Assembly: GCF_014650815.1 (NCBI RefSeq)
Contig: NZ_BMVR01000002.1
Coordinates: forward strand, 186,001-250,000
Source: Streptomyces flavofungini
GTDB taxonomy: Bacteria > Actinomycetota > Actinomycetes > Streptomycetales > Streptomycetaceae
DNA: 64,000 bases
Reading direction: 5' to 3'
Positions 1-7,491 of the stretch are shown piece after piece. The notes below the pieces were generated by a model. The model made no database searches. It had not been told where the DNA came from and saw only the letters and a program-made list of their open reading frames with translations. How positions within the stretch are numbered: position 1 is the stretch's first letter; every line of letters begins with the position of its first letter. Position numbers and translations under genes: made by a program.

Positions 1-1009
1 CCACGCACGGGAACGGCTTCTTGCCGTCCTCGTCCGCCGCCATCGGGTCCTTGGCCTCGTCGTCGTCCTCGGCCTTCCCCTCGGCCTTGTCCTTCGCCTT
101 GTCCGCGGCCTTCTCGGCCTTGTCGGCGAGGTCGTCGGCCTTGTCGGCGGCGTCCCGCAGCCGGTCCTCGGCCTTGCCCGCGGTGTCCTTCAGGCCGTCC
201 TTCGCCTTGTCGAGGGTGTCCTCGACGGGCTTGGTGTCCTTGTCGGTACCGTCGGAGTCCTTGGCGTCGCCGTCCGTACCCTCGGCGTCCCGGTCCGAGG
301 AGTCCGAGGACTTCTCGTCGGCCGACTCCCGCTCCGCCTCCTTCTTCTCCTCGGCCCGCTTCTCCTCGGGCGTGAGGATGTCCTTGAGGGCGTCGCCGAG
401 GCCCAGCGGGTCCAGCGGGTTCTTGGGCTCGGCGGGGTCGGGCTCGGCGGCCGCGTCCTCGTCGTCCTTGCCGCCGTCCCCGGAACCCTTGCCGGAGTCG
501 GCGTCGGCGTCACCGGACGGCGTGGACCCGGACTTGCCGTCGTCCCCGTCGCCGCCCGAGGGCTTCGACGAACCGGACGACCCGTTCGCGGACACGTCCC
601 CGTCCTTGTCGGCGCCCTTCCCGGCCTGCCCGTCCTCGCCGTCGGCCTTGTCCTCGGCCTCGTCCGCCTTCTTGCGCGCGGCCTCGGCCTTGTCCTCGGC
701 CTTCTTGGCGGCCTTGGCCCTGGCGTCCTGCTCGTCCTTCTCGGCTTCCTTGGACTGCTCGTCCGGCGCCGTGACACAGGGGCCGTCGCGGAAGGGGTTC
801 TTGGGCACGCCCGGCTTCGCCTGCGCGAGCTGGGGCGTCAGGCCCATGCCCATCAGCACGGCGGTGGGCATGGCGGCGAGGGCTATCGCCTTCCCGGCGG
901 GCACGTGCAGCCGGGTCAGCAGCGGCTTCTTCGGGGCCGCGTGCCGCGGCCCCGTTCTCACACGGGACGTGTCCGCATCAGTCCCGCGGCGCGCCTCGTC
1001 AGCCGGCAC
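1..1009 (-). CDS. Secreted Lys/Asp/Ala-rich protein (3' end beyond the window)
   Basis: The frame is open from a GTG at 1009 to the left edge, so the C-terminus is missing. A Shine-Dalgarno GGGAGG lies just before this GTG. The N-terminus has basic residues and a hydrophobic core (IALAAMPTAVLMGMGL) ending in AQA, a likely signal peptide. The mature part is low complexity: a Lys/Glu/Ala tract, a Gly/Ser/Asp tract, then DKADDLADKAEKAADKAK-type repeats. Only two cysteines are visible (GPCV and PFPCV). It overlaps the end of the DUF6114 gene by 11 bp, so the two are probably translationally coupled. No enzyme motif is seen and the function is unknown; an envelope-associated role is an inference from the signal peptide and neighbours. 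Confidence 0.7.
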   Translation of the reverse strand, partial: MPADEARRGTDADTSRVRTGPRHAAPKKPLLTRLHVPAGKAIALAAMPTAVLMGMGLTPQLAQAKPGVPKNPFRDGPCVTAPDEQSKEAEKDEQDARAKAAKKAEDKAEAARKKADEAEDKADGEDGQAGKGADKDGDVSANGSSGSSKPSGGDGDDGKSGSTPSGDADADSGKGSGDGGKDDEDAAAEPDPAEPKNPLDPLGLGDALKDILTPEEKRAEEKKEAERESADEKSSDSSDRDAEGTDGDAKDSDGTDKDTKPVEDTLDKAKDGLKDTAGKAEDRLRDAADKADDLADKAEKAADKAKDKAEGKAEDDDEAKDPMAADEDGKKPFPCV

Positions 1010-1577
1010 GGTTCCTCCCGTTCGTCCCGTTGTCCGGGCTCGTTCCTGAGAAGTCATCGGTCGCACCGCCCGCCTCCGGCACGGCTCCGCGCGCGGCCCC
1101 CGCGGCCGCGGGCTCCGGAGCCCCGTCGTCGAATCCCCCGGCGTCGGGCGCCTGGGCGCGCCGCCTGGAGCGCTTCTCGGGCTTGGACGGCATCCAGGAG
1201 ACGCCGAGCGCGCCGCCGATGAGGGCGAGCAGGAAGCCCATGACGAAGCCCCCGAAGTTGGACACCACCAGGGAGACCAGGGCGAGCAGAATCGCCGCGA
1301 CGCCCGCGAACACGCGGGACATCGGCTGGAACCACATGGTCAGGCCGAGCACGACCAACAGCACACCGATGATCAGCGATCCGGCACCGGCGGTGGTCGC
1401 CATCCGGATGGTCATCGTGCCCAGGGTGAGGTTCGCATAGGGGAAGTACATGATCGGGATGCCGCCGAGCAGTGTCAGCAGTCCACCCCAGAACGGGCGC
1501 TGACCGCGCCACCCTCGGAACGATTGGCGCATTCGGCCAAGCCTGTTGCCAAGGCCCACTTGCGCTTCGGCGCTCAT
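999..1577 (-). CDS. DUF6114 integral membrane protein
   Basis: The 192-residue product starts MSAEAQVGLGNRLGRM and has four hydrophobic segments at about residues 28-46, 60-80, 88-106 and 108-126, followed by a polar, basic, then acidic/Gly tail. This matches my recollection of the actinomycete DUF6114 family, usually found next to a DUF6230 gene as here. I chose the ATG at 1577 because GAGGAG stands 9 nt upstream; an in-frame GTG at 1631 would add 18 residues but has a weak ribosome site. The downstream secreted-protein gene overlaps its stop codon. Biochemical function is unknown; the set probably acts at the cell envelope. Confidence 0.75.
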   Translation of the reverse strand: MSAEAQVGLGNRLGRMRQSFRGWRGQRPFWGGLLTLLGGIPIMYFPYANLTLGTMTIRMATTAGAGSLIIGVLLVVLGLTMWFQPMSRVFAGVAAILLALVSLVVSNFGGFVMGFLLALIGGALGVSWMPSKPEKRSRRRAQAPDAGGFDDGAPEPAAAGAARGAVPEAGGATDDFSGTSPDNGTNGRNRAG

Positions 1578-1711
1578 GTCGTACAGCTCCTCGGGTATGG
1601 CGTGTGGTTCTGTGTGTGCGGATTCGGGCACGGGGACGGCTCGTTGGAGAGCATGACGGCGCCCCCGCGCCCGGCCGTTTCAGCGCAACAAGTGCGGCTC
1701 AGGGCAGCAAT

Positions 1712-1742
1712 GGCCTCAACGACGGCCTCAACGACGGCCTCG
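1712..1742. repeat. Short 12-bp tandem repeat (GGCCTCAACGAC)
   Basis: The unit GGCCTCAACGAC occurs twice in tandem and begins a third time in the gap between the DUF6230 and DUF6114 genes. A short hairpin (GAGGC/GCCTC arms) overlaps the DUF6230 stop codon just beyond it, at about 1775-1791. It may only be local slippage, and no function can be assigned. Confidence 0.5.
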
Positions 1743-1789
1743 GTCAAGACGAAGCGGATGAGACAGCGGTGACCGAGGCCGTTACCGCC

Positions 1790-2407
1790 TCAGTAGCACT
1801 CGTGCTTGCCCTTCTTGACCGACATGCCGAGGCCAGAGAGCTTGAAGGTGCCGGCGGTGGTCGCCCACGCGCGCTGCTTCACGTCGGTGAAGCGGACCTT
1901 GTCGGCCTGCTGCGCGAACGAGTCCGGGACGTACTTGTCGCCCTTGGCCGGACCCGGGCCCTTCGTCGTGCGGTCGACCGAGACGCCGATGTCGACGTTG
2001 GTGAACGTCGCGTTGGCGCGCAGGTCGTCGGCGTCGATGTAGAGCTTCTTCGCCTCTACCCTCGGGCTGCCCTTGCCACCGGCCTTGAGCACCATCGAGA
2101 TGTCGCCGAAGACCGGGACCGGAACGACCACGGACTGGCACAGGTTGGTGATCTTCGCCGATTCCATGCCGACCACGGCCACCGGGTGGTTACCCGACTT
2201 GCCGCTGTCCATCGCCCCGTACTGGACGAATCCCGTACCGTCGAGCTGATCCGCGGTCACCTTGAACTGCTGACCGGACACACTGAACGATGCCGCGAGC
2301 GCACCCTGCGAGAGGGCCACGCCGATCGCGGCCGTCGCCGCGACGCTCGGCACCATGACCACGGCGAACCGCTTCCATCTGGTTCCGCCACGAGCCACGG
2401 ACTCCAT
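1790..2407 (-). CDS. DUF6230 family secreted/envelope protein
   Basis: The product has 205 residues. The start is secure: GAAGGAGG lies before the ATG at 2407. The N-terminus is basic (RWKRF), then a hydrophobic stretch (VVMVPSVAATAAIGVAL) ends near GALAASF, so it is exported or anchored. The rest looks like a compact beta-rich domain with short Asp/Lys loops and only two cysteines (NLCQS and the terminal HECY). The family is often labelled cholesterol esterase in older annotation, but no Ser-His-Asp hydrolase motif is visible, so I do not support that label. It is the first gene of a leftward set with DUF6114 and the secreted Lys/Asp/Ala-rich protein. Confidence 0.75.
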   Translation of the reverse strand: MESVARGGTRWKRFAVVMVPSVAATAAIGVALSQGALAASFSVSGQQFKVTADQLDGTGFVQYGAMDSGKSGNHPVAVVGMESAKITNLCQSVVVPVPVFGDISMVLKAGGKGSPRVEAKKLYIDADDLRANATFTNVDIGVSVDRTTKGPGPAKGDKYVPDSFAQQADKVRFTDVKQRAWATTAGTFKLSGLGMSVKKGKHECY

Positions 2408-2784
2408 GACTTTCCTCCTTCTCGGACGTACATCTCCGGCCCTGACTGGTCCCGTTCGGGCGGCTCAGCCGGGCAGGGATGGGAGAAGTGCTACGTCCTC
2501 GGTAAGGAGAGCGCCCGCGTAACAGGGGCGCGCTGCGCGCCTCGATCACCGGCGATCACCCCCGAGCGACAACCACTGGTCGCGCCTGACGCATCACGCA
2601 CAACCTTGCTGGACAGGCCCTGCCGAGGAGCGGCAGAGACCCCCCTGTCCCAGACCGGCGACGGTGCCGCCGGCCTGCCCGGTGGGGACCCAGAAATCCC
2701 GTCTCCCGACCGGCTGTCGGGCTGCGGGCAATGGACCGAGCGTGGCCGATCGTGGTGCATTCTCGGCGTCCGCACAAGGGGGTT

Positions 2785-2802
2785 CGTTACTCGCTGGTAA
2801 CG
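2785..2802. promoter_or_regulatory. Palindromic putative operator CGTTAC-N6-GTAACG
   Basis: The sequence CGTTACTCGCTGGTAACG has perfect 6-bp arms around a 6-bp spacer, typical of a TetR-type operator. It is about 380 bp upstream of the DUF6230 start, far for a simple repressor site, so it may serve an upstream promoter. The binding protein is unknown. Confidence 0.4.
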
Positions 2803-2930
2803 GCCGGATAACCGACCCGGCACCGCCCGGCATCGGTCAACGACAGACGGTGGCCTCAACAGGCGGTCAAGATAGGGCGATTGATGAACAGAAACGGGCA
2901 GAACGCCGCTCTGCCCTTACTCCAAGTAAC

Positions 2931-2970
2931 AGTGGCCGCGTTTACCAAGATTCGGTAAAACGCGGCCACT
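2931..2970 (-). terminator. Hairpin terminator after the thioredoxin-TPR gene
   Basis: AGTGGCCGCGTTTACC (2931-2946) pairs with GGTAAAACGCGGCCACT (2954-2970) with one bulged base and a 7-nt loop. It lies about 150 bp past the stop of the leftward gene at 3119. No T-run follows, as is common in Streptomyces. Confidence 0.55.
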
Positions 2971-3118
2971 ATGACGCTGCCTCGACAGGCTTTTCACTTG
3001 CGTACCACGGCCATTGAGGCGTAACCACAGGTCAGCGAATGGGCCGGGGCAAATCCGACAGATTGCCGGAGGGCTGGAGGCTAAGGTTCCGCCGACTACT
3101 CAACCGGACCGCGACCGA

Positions 3119-4102
3119 TCAGAAAAGCACCCTCGCGAGCGCCGTGCGGTACGCCGTCACCCGCGGGTCGTCGGCGCCGACGACCTCGAAGAGCTCCAAC
3201 AGCCGCAGCCGCGCGGCCTCCCGGTCGTCACCCGCGGTGCGCCGGACCGTCTCGACCAGGCGCCCGAAGGCGTCCTCGACATGGCCGCCGACCAGGTCCA
3301 GGTCGGCCGCGGCGATCTGCGCGGCGGCGTCGCCGGGCTTCTCCGCGGCGTCCTTGCGGACGACGGCGGGGTCCAAGTCCTGCACCCGCCGCAGCAGTTC
3401 GGCCTGGGCGAGGCCGAGCTTGGCCTCCGTGTTGCCGGGGTCGTCGCTCAGCACGTTCTGGTACGCCTGGACGGCGCCGCCGAGGTCGCCCGCGTCCAGG
3501 GCCTGGACGGCCGCTTCGAGCAGGGCGTCGTAGGGTCCGGCCGGGACGGCGGGGGCGACCCCCGGCTCGTCGCCGGTGGCGCCCGGGTCGACGACCAGGC
3601 CCGTGAGGCCGAAGCGCTCCTCGCCGACCTGGATGAGCTGGTCCAGGGTCTGGCGGATCTGCGCCTCGGGCGCCGCGCCCTGGAAGAGCGGCAGGGCCTG
3701 GCCCGCCACCACCGCGAAGACCGCCGGGATGCCCTGCACCCCGAACTGCTGCATCAGCATCTGGTTCGCGTCGACGTCGATCTTGGCGAGCAGGAAACGG
3801 CCGTTGTACTCCAGCGTCAGGCGCTCCAGGAGCGGGCTGAGCTGCTTGCACGGCTCGCACCACTCGGCCCAGAAGTCGATGACGACCGGCACTTCGGTGG
3901 AGCGCTGCAGGACGTCCCGCTCGAAACCCGCCTCGTCGACGTCGATGACGAGACTCGCGGGCGAGACCCCGGCGCCGGCACCCGGGCCGCCCTGCCGGGC
4001 CGCTTCGGCGCGCGCCTGCTCCGCCTTCGACTTGGCCTCCTGGGCCGCCTTCACCGCGGCGAGGTCGACGACTCCGCTCATGGACATGTTCCGTGGCTGC
4101 AT
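3119..4102 (-). CDS. Thioredoxin-domain protein with TPR-like C-terminus (YbbN/CnoX-like)
   Basis: The 327-residue product starts MQPRNMSMSG at an ATG with GGGAGGA about 10 nt upstream. Residues 1-45 form an Ala/Lys/Glu-rich linker. Residues 50-160 form a thioredoxin fold with the active site WAEWCEPCKQ (Cys82 and Cys85) and the cis-Pro region GVQGIPAVFAV. Residues from about 190 to the end are helical, TPR-like (ALDAGDLGGAVQAYQNVL, AKLGLAQAELLRR). This Trx-plus-TPR layout is that of YbbN/CnoX, a holdase that protects proteins from oxidative damage, though a redox role is also possible since both cysteines are present. It is monocistronic, with a terminator hairpin downstream, and is divergent from the TetR gene. 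Confidence 0.88.
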   Translation of the reverse strand: MQPRNMSMSGVVDLAAVKAAQEAKSKAEQARAEAARQGGPGAGAGVSPASLVIDVDEAGFERDVLQRSTEVPVVIDFWAEWCEPCKQLSPLLERLTLEYNGRFLLAKIDVDANQMLMQQFGVQGIPAVFAVVAGQALPLFQGAAPEAQIRQTLDQLIQVGEERFGLTGLVVDPGATGDEPGVAPAVPAGPYDALLEAAVQALDAGDLGGAVQAYQNVLSDDPGNTEAKLGLAQAELLRRVQDLDPAVVRKDAAEKPGDAAAQIAAADLDLVGGHVEDAFGRLVETVRRTAGDDREAARLRLLELFEVVGADDPRVTAYRTALARVLF

Positions 4103-4447
4103 GAGTACATCCTCCCCCAAGCCGCGCGGGAACCGTGCCCGTCCGCAGCTCCCCGCCGGATTGCGGTGCCGCCGGACGAACCGGTTCGCCAGTTCCTGCA
4201 CGTCCCCAGGAGGGCCGTGGTCTCGCACGGGGTCCCCACCCCGCGCCGTGGTTGCCGCCCGCTGGGCGGTGAGGCTCGTTCGCAGCGGTCCCCGGCCGTA
4301 CGCGCCTTCGGGGGCGATGGGCCACCCTCGGCGTCCGCACGCGCTTTCGCTACGGCTCGTAGCGTAACTGCAGGACACCGGGCGCGGCAGCGGGCAGCAC
4401 GTGATCTGCCTCACTCGGCGCTGGCCACGACGCTCATACTGGCCGGT
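4103..4447. other. Divergent intergenic region, thioredoxin-TPR / TetR
   Basis: The 345 bp hold no credible gene. They must carry the leftward promoter of the thioredoxin-TPR gene and the rightward promoter of the TetR gene. A palindrome at the right end (4435-4450) is listed separately. Confidence 0.55.
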
Positions 4448-4450
4448 ATG
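4435..4450. promoter_or_regulatory. Putative TetR operator overlapping the start codon
   Basis: CATACTGGCCGGTATG is a 16-bp palindrome with perfect CATAC/GTATG arms and a GGCC core; only one symmetric pair mismatches. It covers the first ATG of the TetR gene (4448). There is no clear Shine-Dalgarno before that ATG, so the mRNA may be leaderless and the site well placed for autorepression. Confidence 0.5.
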
Positions 4451-5110
4451 GTCGCGGGCATGCAGAGCCGCAACACACCGCCGACGCGCGCCGGGGGCCG
4501 CCCCCGCAGCGCCGAGGCGGACACCGCCATCCTCGAAGCGACCAGGCAGGCCCTGGTCGACCTCGGCTGGACCAAGCTGACCCTGGGCGACGTGGCCACC
4601 CGGGCGGGGGTCGCCAAGACCACCCTCTACCGGCGCTGGCCGGGCAAGAGCGAGCTGGTGGTGGACGCCGTGGCCGAGCTCTTCGACGAACTGGAGCTCC
4701 CCGACAGCGGCAGCCTGGCCACGGACATCGAGGGGGTGGTGCTGCAGTTCGCCGCGTTGCTCGGGCGCCCCGAGACGAAGACCGCGCTCATGGCCGTCGT
4801 CGCCGAGTCCACCACCGACGAACCGCTGCGCGCACGCATCCGCGCGTCCATCGTCGACCGCCAGAAGCGCCTCGTCCTCGCCGGCCGCGCCCGCGCCCAG
4901 GACCGCGGCGAACTCCCCCTCGAACCCGACCCCGCCACCGCCGCCCGCACCGCCGACCTCATCTTCGACGTCATCGCCGGAGCGGTGGTCCACCGGGCCC
5001 TGGTCAGCGCCGAACCCGTCGACGAGGAGTGGGCCCGACGCTTCACCTGGCTGGTCCTCGGCGGCCTCTCGGCGGTCGCCGGCCAGGGGCCCGGACCGGG
5101 GTCGCCGTAG
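4448..5110 (+). CDS. TetR/AcrR-family transcriptional regulator
   Basis: The product has 220 residues. An N-terminal TetR DNA-binding domain occupies about residues 20-65, with the helix-turn-helix at LTLGDVATRAGVAKTTLYRRWPGKSELV, followed by an all-helical ligand-binding domain ending in Gly/Pro. I use the ATG at 4448; a second in-frame ATG at 4460 is equally possible, since neither has a good ribosome site. It is divergent from the thioredoxin-TPR gene and converges on the dehydratase gene at 5120, 9 bp away. Its ligand is unknown. A palindrome over its start codon suggests autoregulation. Confidence 0.88.
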   Translation: MVAGMQSRNTPPTRAGGRPRSAEADTAILEATRQALVDLGWTKLTLGDVATRAGVAKTTLYRRWPGKSELVVDAVAELFDELELPDSGSLATDIEGVVLQFAALLGRPETKTALMAVVAESTTDEPLRARIRASIVDRQKRLVLAGRARAQDRGELPLEPDPATAARTADLIFDVIAGAVVHRALVSAEPVDEEWARRFTWLVLGGLSAVAGQGPGPGSP

Positions 5111-5119
5111 GCAGGTTCC

Positions 5120-6157
5120 TCACACCTGGTAGGTGTGGGCCGCGAACAGGCCGAGGTTCTCGGCGACCCAGGCCGAGGTGCGGGCCAGGCCCTCGCGGAG
5201 GGGGACGATCGGCTCCCAGCCGGACAACTCCCGGGCGCGGGAGTTGTCCGAGACGAGGCGTTCGACCTCGCTGCCCGCGGGCCGCATGCGCGCCGGGTCG
5301 GACACGACGACCGCGTCCCGCCCGCTCGCGGCGATGAGTTCCTCGGCCAGGTCCCCGATGGAGATCTCCCGGCCGACGCCGAGGTTCACGACCTGCCCGA
5401 CGGCGGCGTCCCGCTCGGCCACGGCGAGGAAACCGCGCGCGGTGTCGGTCACATAGGTGAAGTCCCGGGTGGGCGTCAGCGACCCCAGCTTGATCTCCCG
5501 GGCCCCTGCGTGCAGTTGGGCGAGGATCGTGGGGATGACGGCACGGGCGGACTGCCGCGGGCCGTACGTGTTGAAGGGCCGCACGACGGCGACGGGCAGC
5601 TCGAAGGCGTGCCAGTGGGACAGCACGGTCATGTCGGCGCCGATCTTCGACGCGGAGTACGGCGACTGCGGCTGGAGCGGGTGGCTCTCGCTGATGGGAA
5701 CGGTCAGCGCGGTCCCGTACACCTCGCTGGTCGAGGTGTGGACGAGTCGGCGTACGGAGTGCCGACGGCAGGCCTCGGCGACGTTCTCCGTACCGACGAC
5801 GTTGGTCTGCACGTACGCGCCCGGAGAGTCGTAGGAGTACGGGATCCCGATGAGCGCGGCGAGGTGGAAGACGGTGTCGCAGCCGTCGACGGCGTCCATG
5901 ACCCGCCCGGCGTCGCGCACGTCACCGGCGACGAACTCGACGCGCGGGTCCCCGGCGAGATGCGCCAGGTGCCCCTTGTCGCCGTACGGCTTGTAGTGCA
6001 CGAAGGCGCGGACCTTCGCGCCTCGGTCGAGGAGCAGGTCGACGAGCGTGGAGCCGATGAAGCCCTCGGCGCCGGTGACGAGGACGGTGCGGTCGTGCCA
6101 AGAAAAGGGGCCGGAGGGAGCGAAAGAGGCGGAGTCGTTCGGGGCGAGGGCGTTCAT
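5120..6157 (-). CDS. NAD-dependent UDP-sugar 4,6-dehydratase/epimerase, LegB-like extended SDR
   Basis: The 345-residue product has the NAD-binding motif TGAEGFIG (residues 28-35), the segment TSTSEVYG (141-148) and the catalytic pair in PYSASKIGAD (Tyr167, Lys171). The stretches HLAALIGIPYSYDSP, VRPFNTYGPRQSARAVIPTI and LTPTRDFTYV closely resemble LegB-type UDP-GlcNAc 4,6-dehydratases, as far as I can recall those sequences. Such enzymes make a UDP-4-keto-6-deoxy sugar. Its ATG overlaps the murG-like stop by 4 bp (ATGA), so the two are coupled. No aminotransferase, acetyltransferase or sialic-acid-type synthase lies nearby, so this is not a legionaminic acid cluster. A simple C4-epimerase remains possible. 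Confidence 0.8.
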   Translation of the reverse strand: MNALAPNDSASFAPSGPFSWHDRTVLVTGAEGFIGSTLVDLLLDRGAKVRAFVHYKPYGDKGHLAHLAGDPRVEFVAGDVRDAGRVMDAVDGCDTVFHLAALIGIPYSYDSPGAYVQTNVVGTENVAEACRRHSVRRLVHTSTSEVYGTALTVPISESHPLQPQSPYSASKIGADMTVLSHWHAFELPVAVVRPFNTYGPRQSARAVIPTILAQLHAGAREIKLGSLTPTRDFTYVTDTARGFLAVAERDAAVGQVVNLGVGREISIGDLAEELIAASGRDAVVVSDPARMRPAGSEVERLVSDNSRARELSGWEPIVPLREGLARTSAWVAENLGLFAAHTYQV

Positions 6158-7359
6158 GCGGCGTACTCCAGGTGATCGGTGCGGTGGGTGAGGTGCAGGA
6201 CCCGCTCGGCGAGCAGATCCGCGGCGCGGGCGTGCGGCCCGGGATCCGCGGCGCCGCTCATGGCGGCGAGCCGCGCGGGCTCGGCGAGGAGCGGTTCGAG
6301 GAGCCCGGCGAGCCGGTCGGCGGTGGTCTCGGCGTCGGGCAGGAGCAGCCCCGCGCCCGCGTCGGAGAGGACCCGCGCGTTGTGGGTCTGGTGGTCGCCG
6401 GGGGCGTGCGGGTAGGGCACGAGGACGGCGGGCACGCCGGTGGCGGCGAGTTCGGCGACGGTGGCGGAGCCCGCGCGGCAGACGACGAGGTCGGCGGCGG
6501 CGTAGGCGAGGTCCATCCGGTCGAGGTAGGGCACGGCGCGGGCGACCGCGCCTGCTCCCTCGTGCCCTTCGCGGGCGAGCCGCCGCCGCGTCTCGTCTAG
6601 GGCCGCGGGACCGGTCTTGATGAGCAGGGACACGTCACCGCGCCACCGCCAGCGCGCGGCGAGCCCGAGGGCGGCCTCGGTGAGGCGGGCGGCGCCGAGG
6701 CTGCCGCCGTTGAAGAGGACGAGGCGGGCCCCGTCGGGCACCCCGAGGGCGCGCCGGGCCTCGGCGCGCAGCGCGGACCGGTCGAGGGCGGCGAGGGCGG
6801 CGGCGATGGGCATGCCGGTGGTGACGGCGCGCTCGCCGCCGGGCAGATGGGCGCGGCTGCGGTCGAAGGCGACGGCGATGTGCGGGGTGAGGCGGGCGGC
6901 GAAGCGGTTGGCGCGGCCGGGGACGGCGTTGGACTCGTGGATGAGGCTGGGCAGGCCCGCCATGCGGGCGCCGACGATGACGGGGGCGCTGGGGTAGCCG
7001 CCCATGCCGACGGCGACCTGCGCGCCCTGGTCGCGCAGGATGGCCCGGCACTGGGCGCCGGACTTCACCAGGGCGGCGGGCAGCAGATAGCGGCGGGCGC
7101 CGAGGGACGGGTCGAAGGGGATCATGTCGACGGTGTGCAGCCGGTACCCGGCGTCGGGGATGAGCCGGGTCTCCAGGCCGCGCTCGGTGCCCACGAAGGA
7201 GATCACCGCGTCCGGCACGGCGCGGCGCAGGGCGTCGGCGAGGGCGAGGCCCGGGTAGATGTGGCCGCCGGTGCCGCCCGCGCCGATCACGACGGACAGC
7301 GGCCTGTTCGTGTGGGTCGCCGCGGCGCGGGCCGTGGCGGAGGTGACGGGATTTCTCAT
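6154..7359 (-). CDS. murG: MurG-family glycosyltransferase (second MurG)
   Basis: The 401-residue product has the MurG N-terminal glycine loop GAGGTGGHIYPG (about 26-37), the acceptor-side motif SLIHESNAVPGRANR, the second loop FNGGSLGA, and the donor-binding region CRAGSATVAELAATGVPAVLVPYPHAPGDHQTHNA in its C-terminal half. MurG transfers GlcNAc from UDP-GlcNAc to lipid I, giving lipid II. The housekeeping murG normally sits in the dcw cluster with ftsW and murC; none of those genes is here, so this should be a paralogue. It is coupled to a UDP-sugar dehydratase and divergent from a two-component system. The start has a poor ribosome site. I infer a conditional or modified lipid II step; the symbol denotes family, not proven function. 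Confidence 0.82.
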   Translation of the reverse strand: MRNPVTSATARAAATHTNRPLSVVIGAGGTGGHIYPGLALADALRRAVPDAVISFVGTERGLETRLIPDAGYRLHTVDMIPFDPSLGARRYLLPAALVKSGAQCRAILRDQGAQVAVGMGGYPSAPVIVGARMAGLPSLIHESNAVPGRANRFAARLTPHIAVAFDRSRAHLPGGERAVTTGMPIAAALAALDRSALRAEARRALGVPDGARLVLFNGGSLGAARLTEAALGLAARWRWRGDVSLLIKTGPAALDETRRRLAREGHEGAGAVARAVPYLDRMDLAYAAADLVVCRAGSATVAELAATGVPAVLVPYPHAPGDHQTHNARVLSDAGAGLLLPDAETTADRLAGLLEPLLAEPARLAAMSGAADPGPHARAADLLAERVLHLTHRTDHLEYAA

Positions 7360-7384
7360 GACGCCGGAGCTTCGCGACCCGTCC

Positions 7385-7401
7385 TAAGAGGGTTTTAAGA
7401 G
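7385..7401. promoter_or_regulatory. 11-bp-spaced direct repeat, predicted response-regulator site
   Basis: TAAGAG occurs at 7385-7390 and again at 7396-7401, exactly 11 bp (one helical turn) apart. It is in the divergent gap between the murG-like gene (start 7359) and the OmpR-type regulator (start 7492). Tandem half-sites at this spacing are typical of OmpR-family binding, so both transcription units may be controlled from here. Confidence 0.45.
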
Positions 7402-7491
7402 CCGGGTTTGGCACCTTTGGTGCATGAGTTCGTTCCTGTGCCGCACGAGGTGCGGTCTTCCCGGCACCCGGCCCGCCCCGGGCGTCGCCGT

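Larger units (their letters stand above)
2408..3118. other. 711-bp gene-free region upstream of the DUF6230 set
   Basis: No frame here looks like a real protein. The region lies between the thioredoxin gene stop (3119) and the DUF6230 start (2407), both read leftwards. It holds a terminator-like hairpin at 2931-2970 and an inverted repeat at 2785-2802. The remaining stretch nearer 2407 must contain the promoter of the DUF6230 set, but I see no convincing -35/-10 pair. Confidence 0.6.

Noticed and set aside
21-1049. A 342-codon Ser/Ala-rich plus-strand frame
   Set aside because: It mirrors the Lys/Asp/Ala-rich protein on the minus strand, which has the better start and signal peptide.
1790-2407. 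Cholesterol esterase label for the DUF6230 protein
   Set aside because: No catalytic triad or GxSxG motif is visible.
3014-5110. A single 698-codon plus-strand open frame
   Set aside because: Its first two thirds are antisense to the thioredoxin-TPR gene and have no domain; only the last 220 codons (from 4448) encode a real TetR protein.
5120-7359. Legionaminic or pseudaminic acid cluster
   Set aside because: Only the dehydratase resembles that pathway; synthase, aminotransferase and CMP-transferase genes are missing.
7408-7491. Upstream TTG start for the response regulator
   Set aside because: It would add a Pro/Arg/His-rich leader over the promoter region; the ATG at 7492 fits better.
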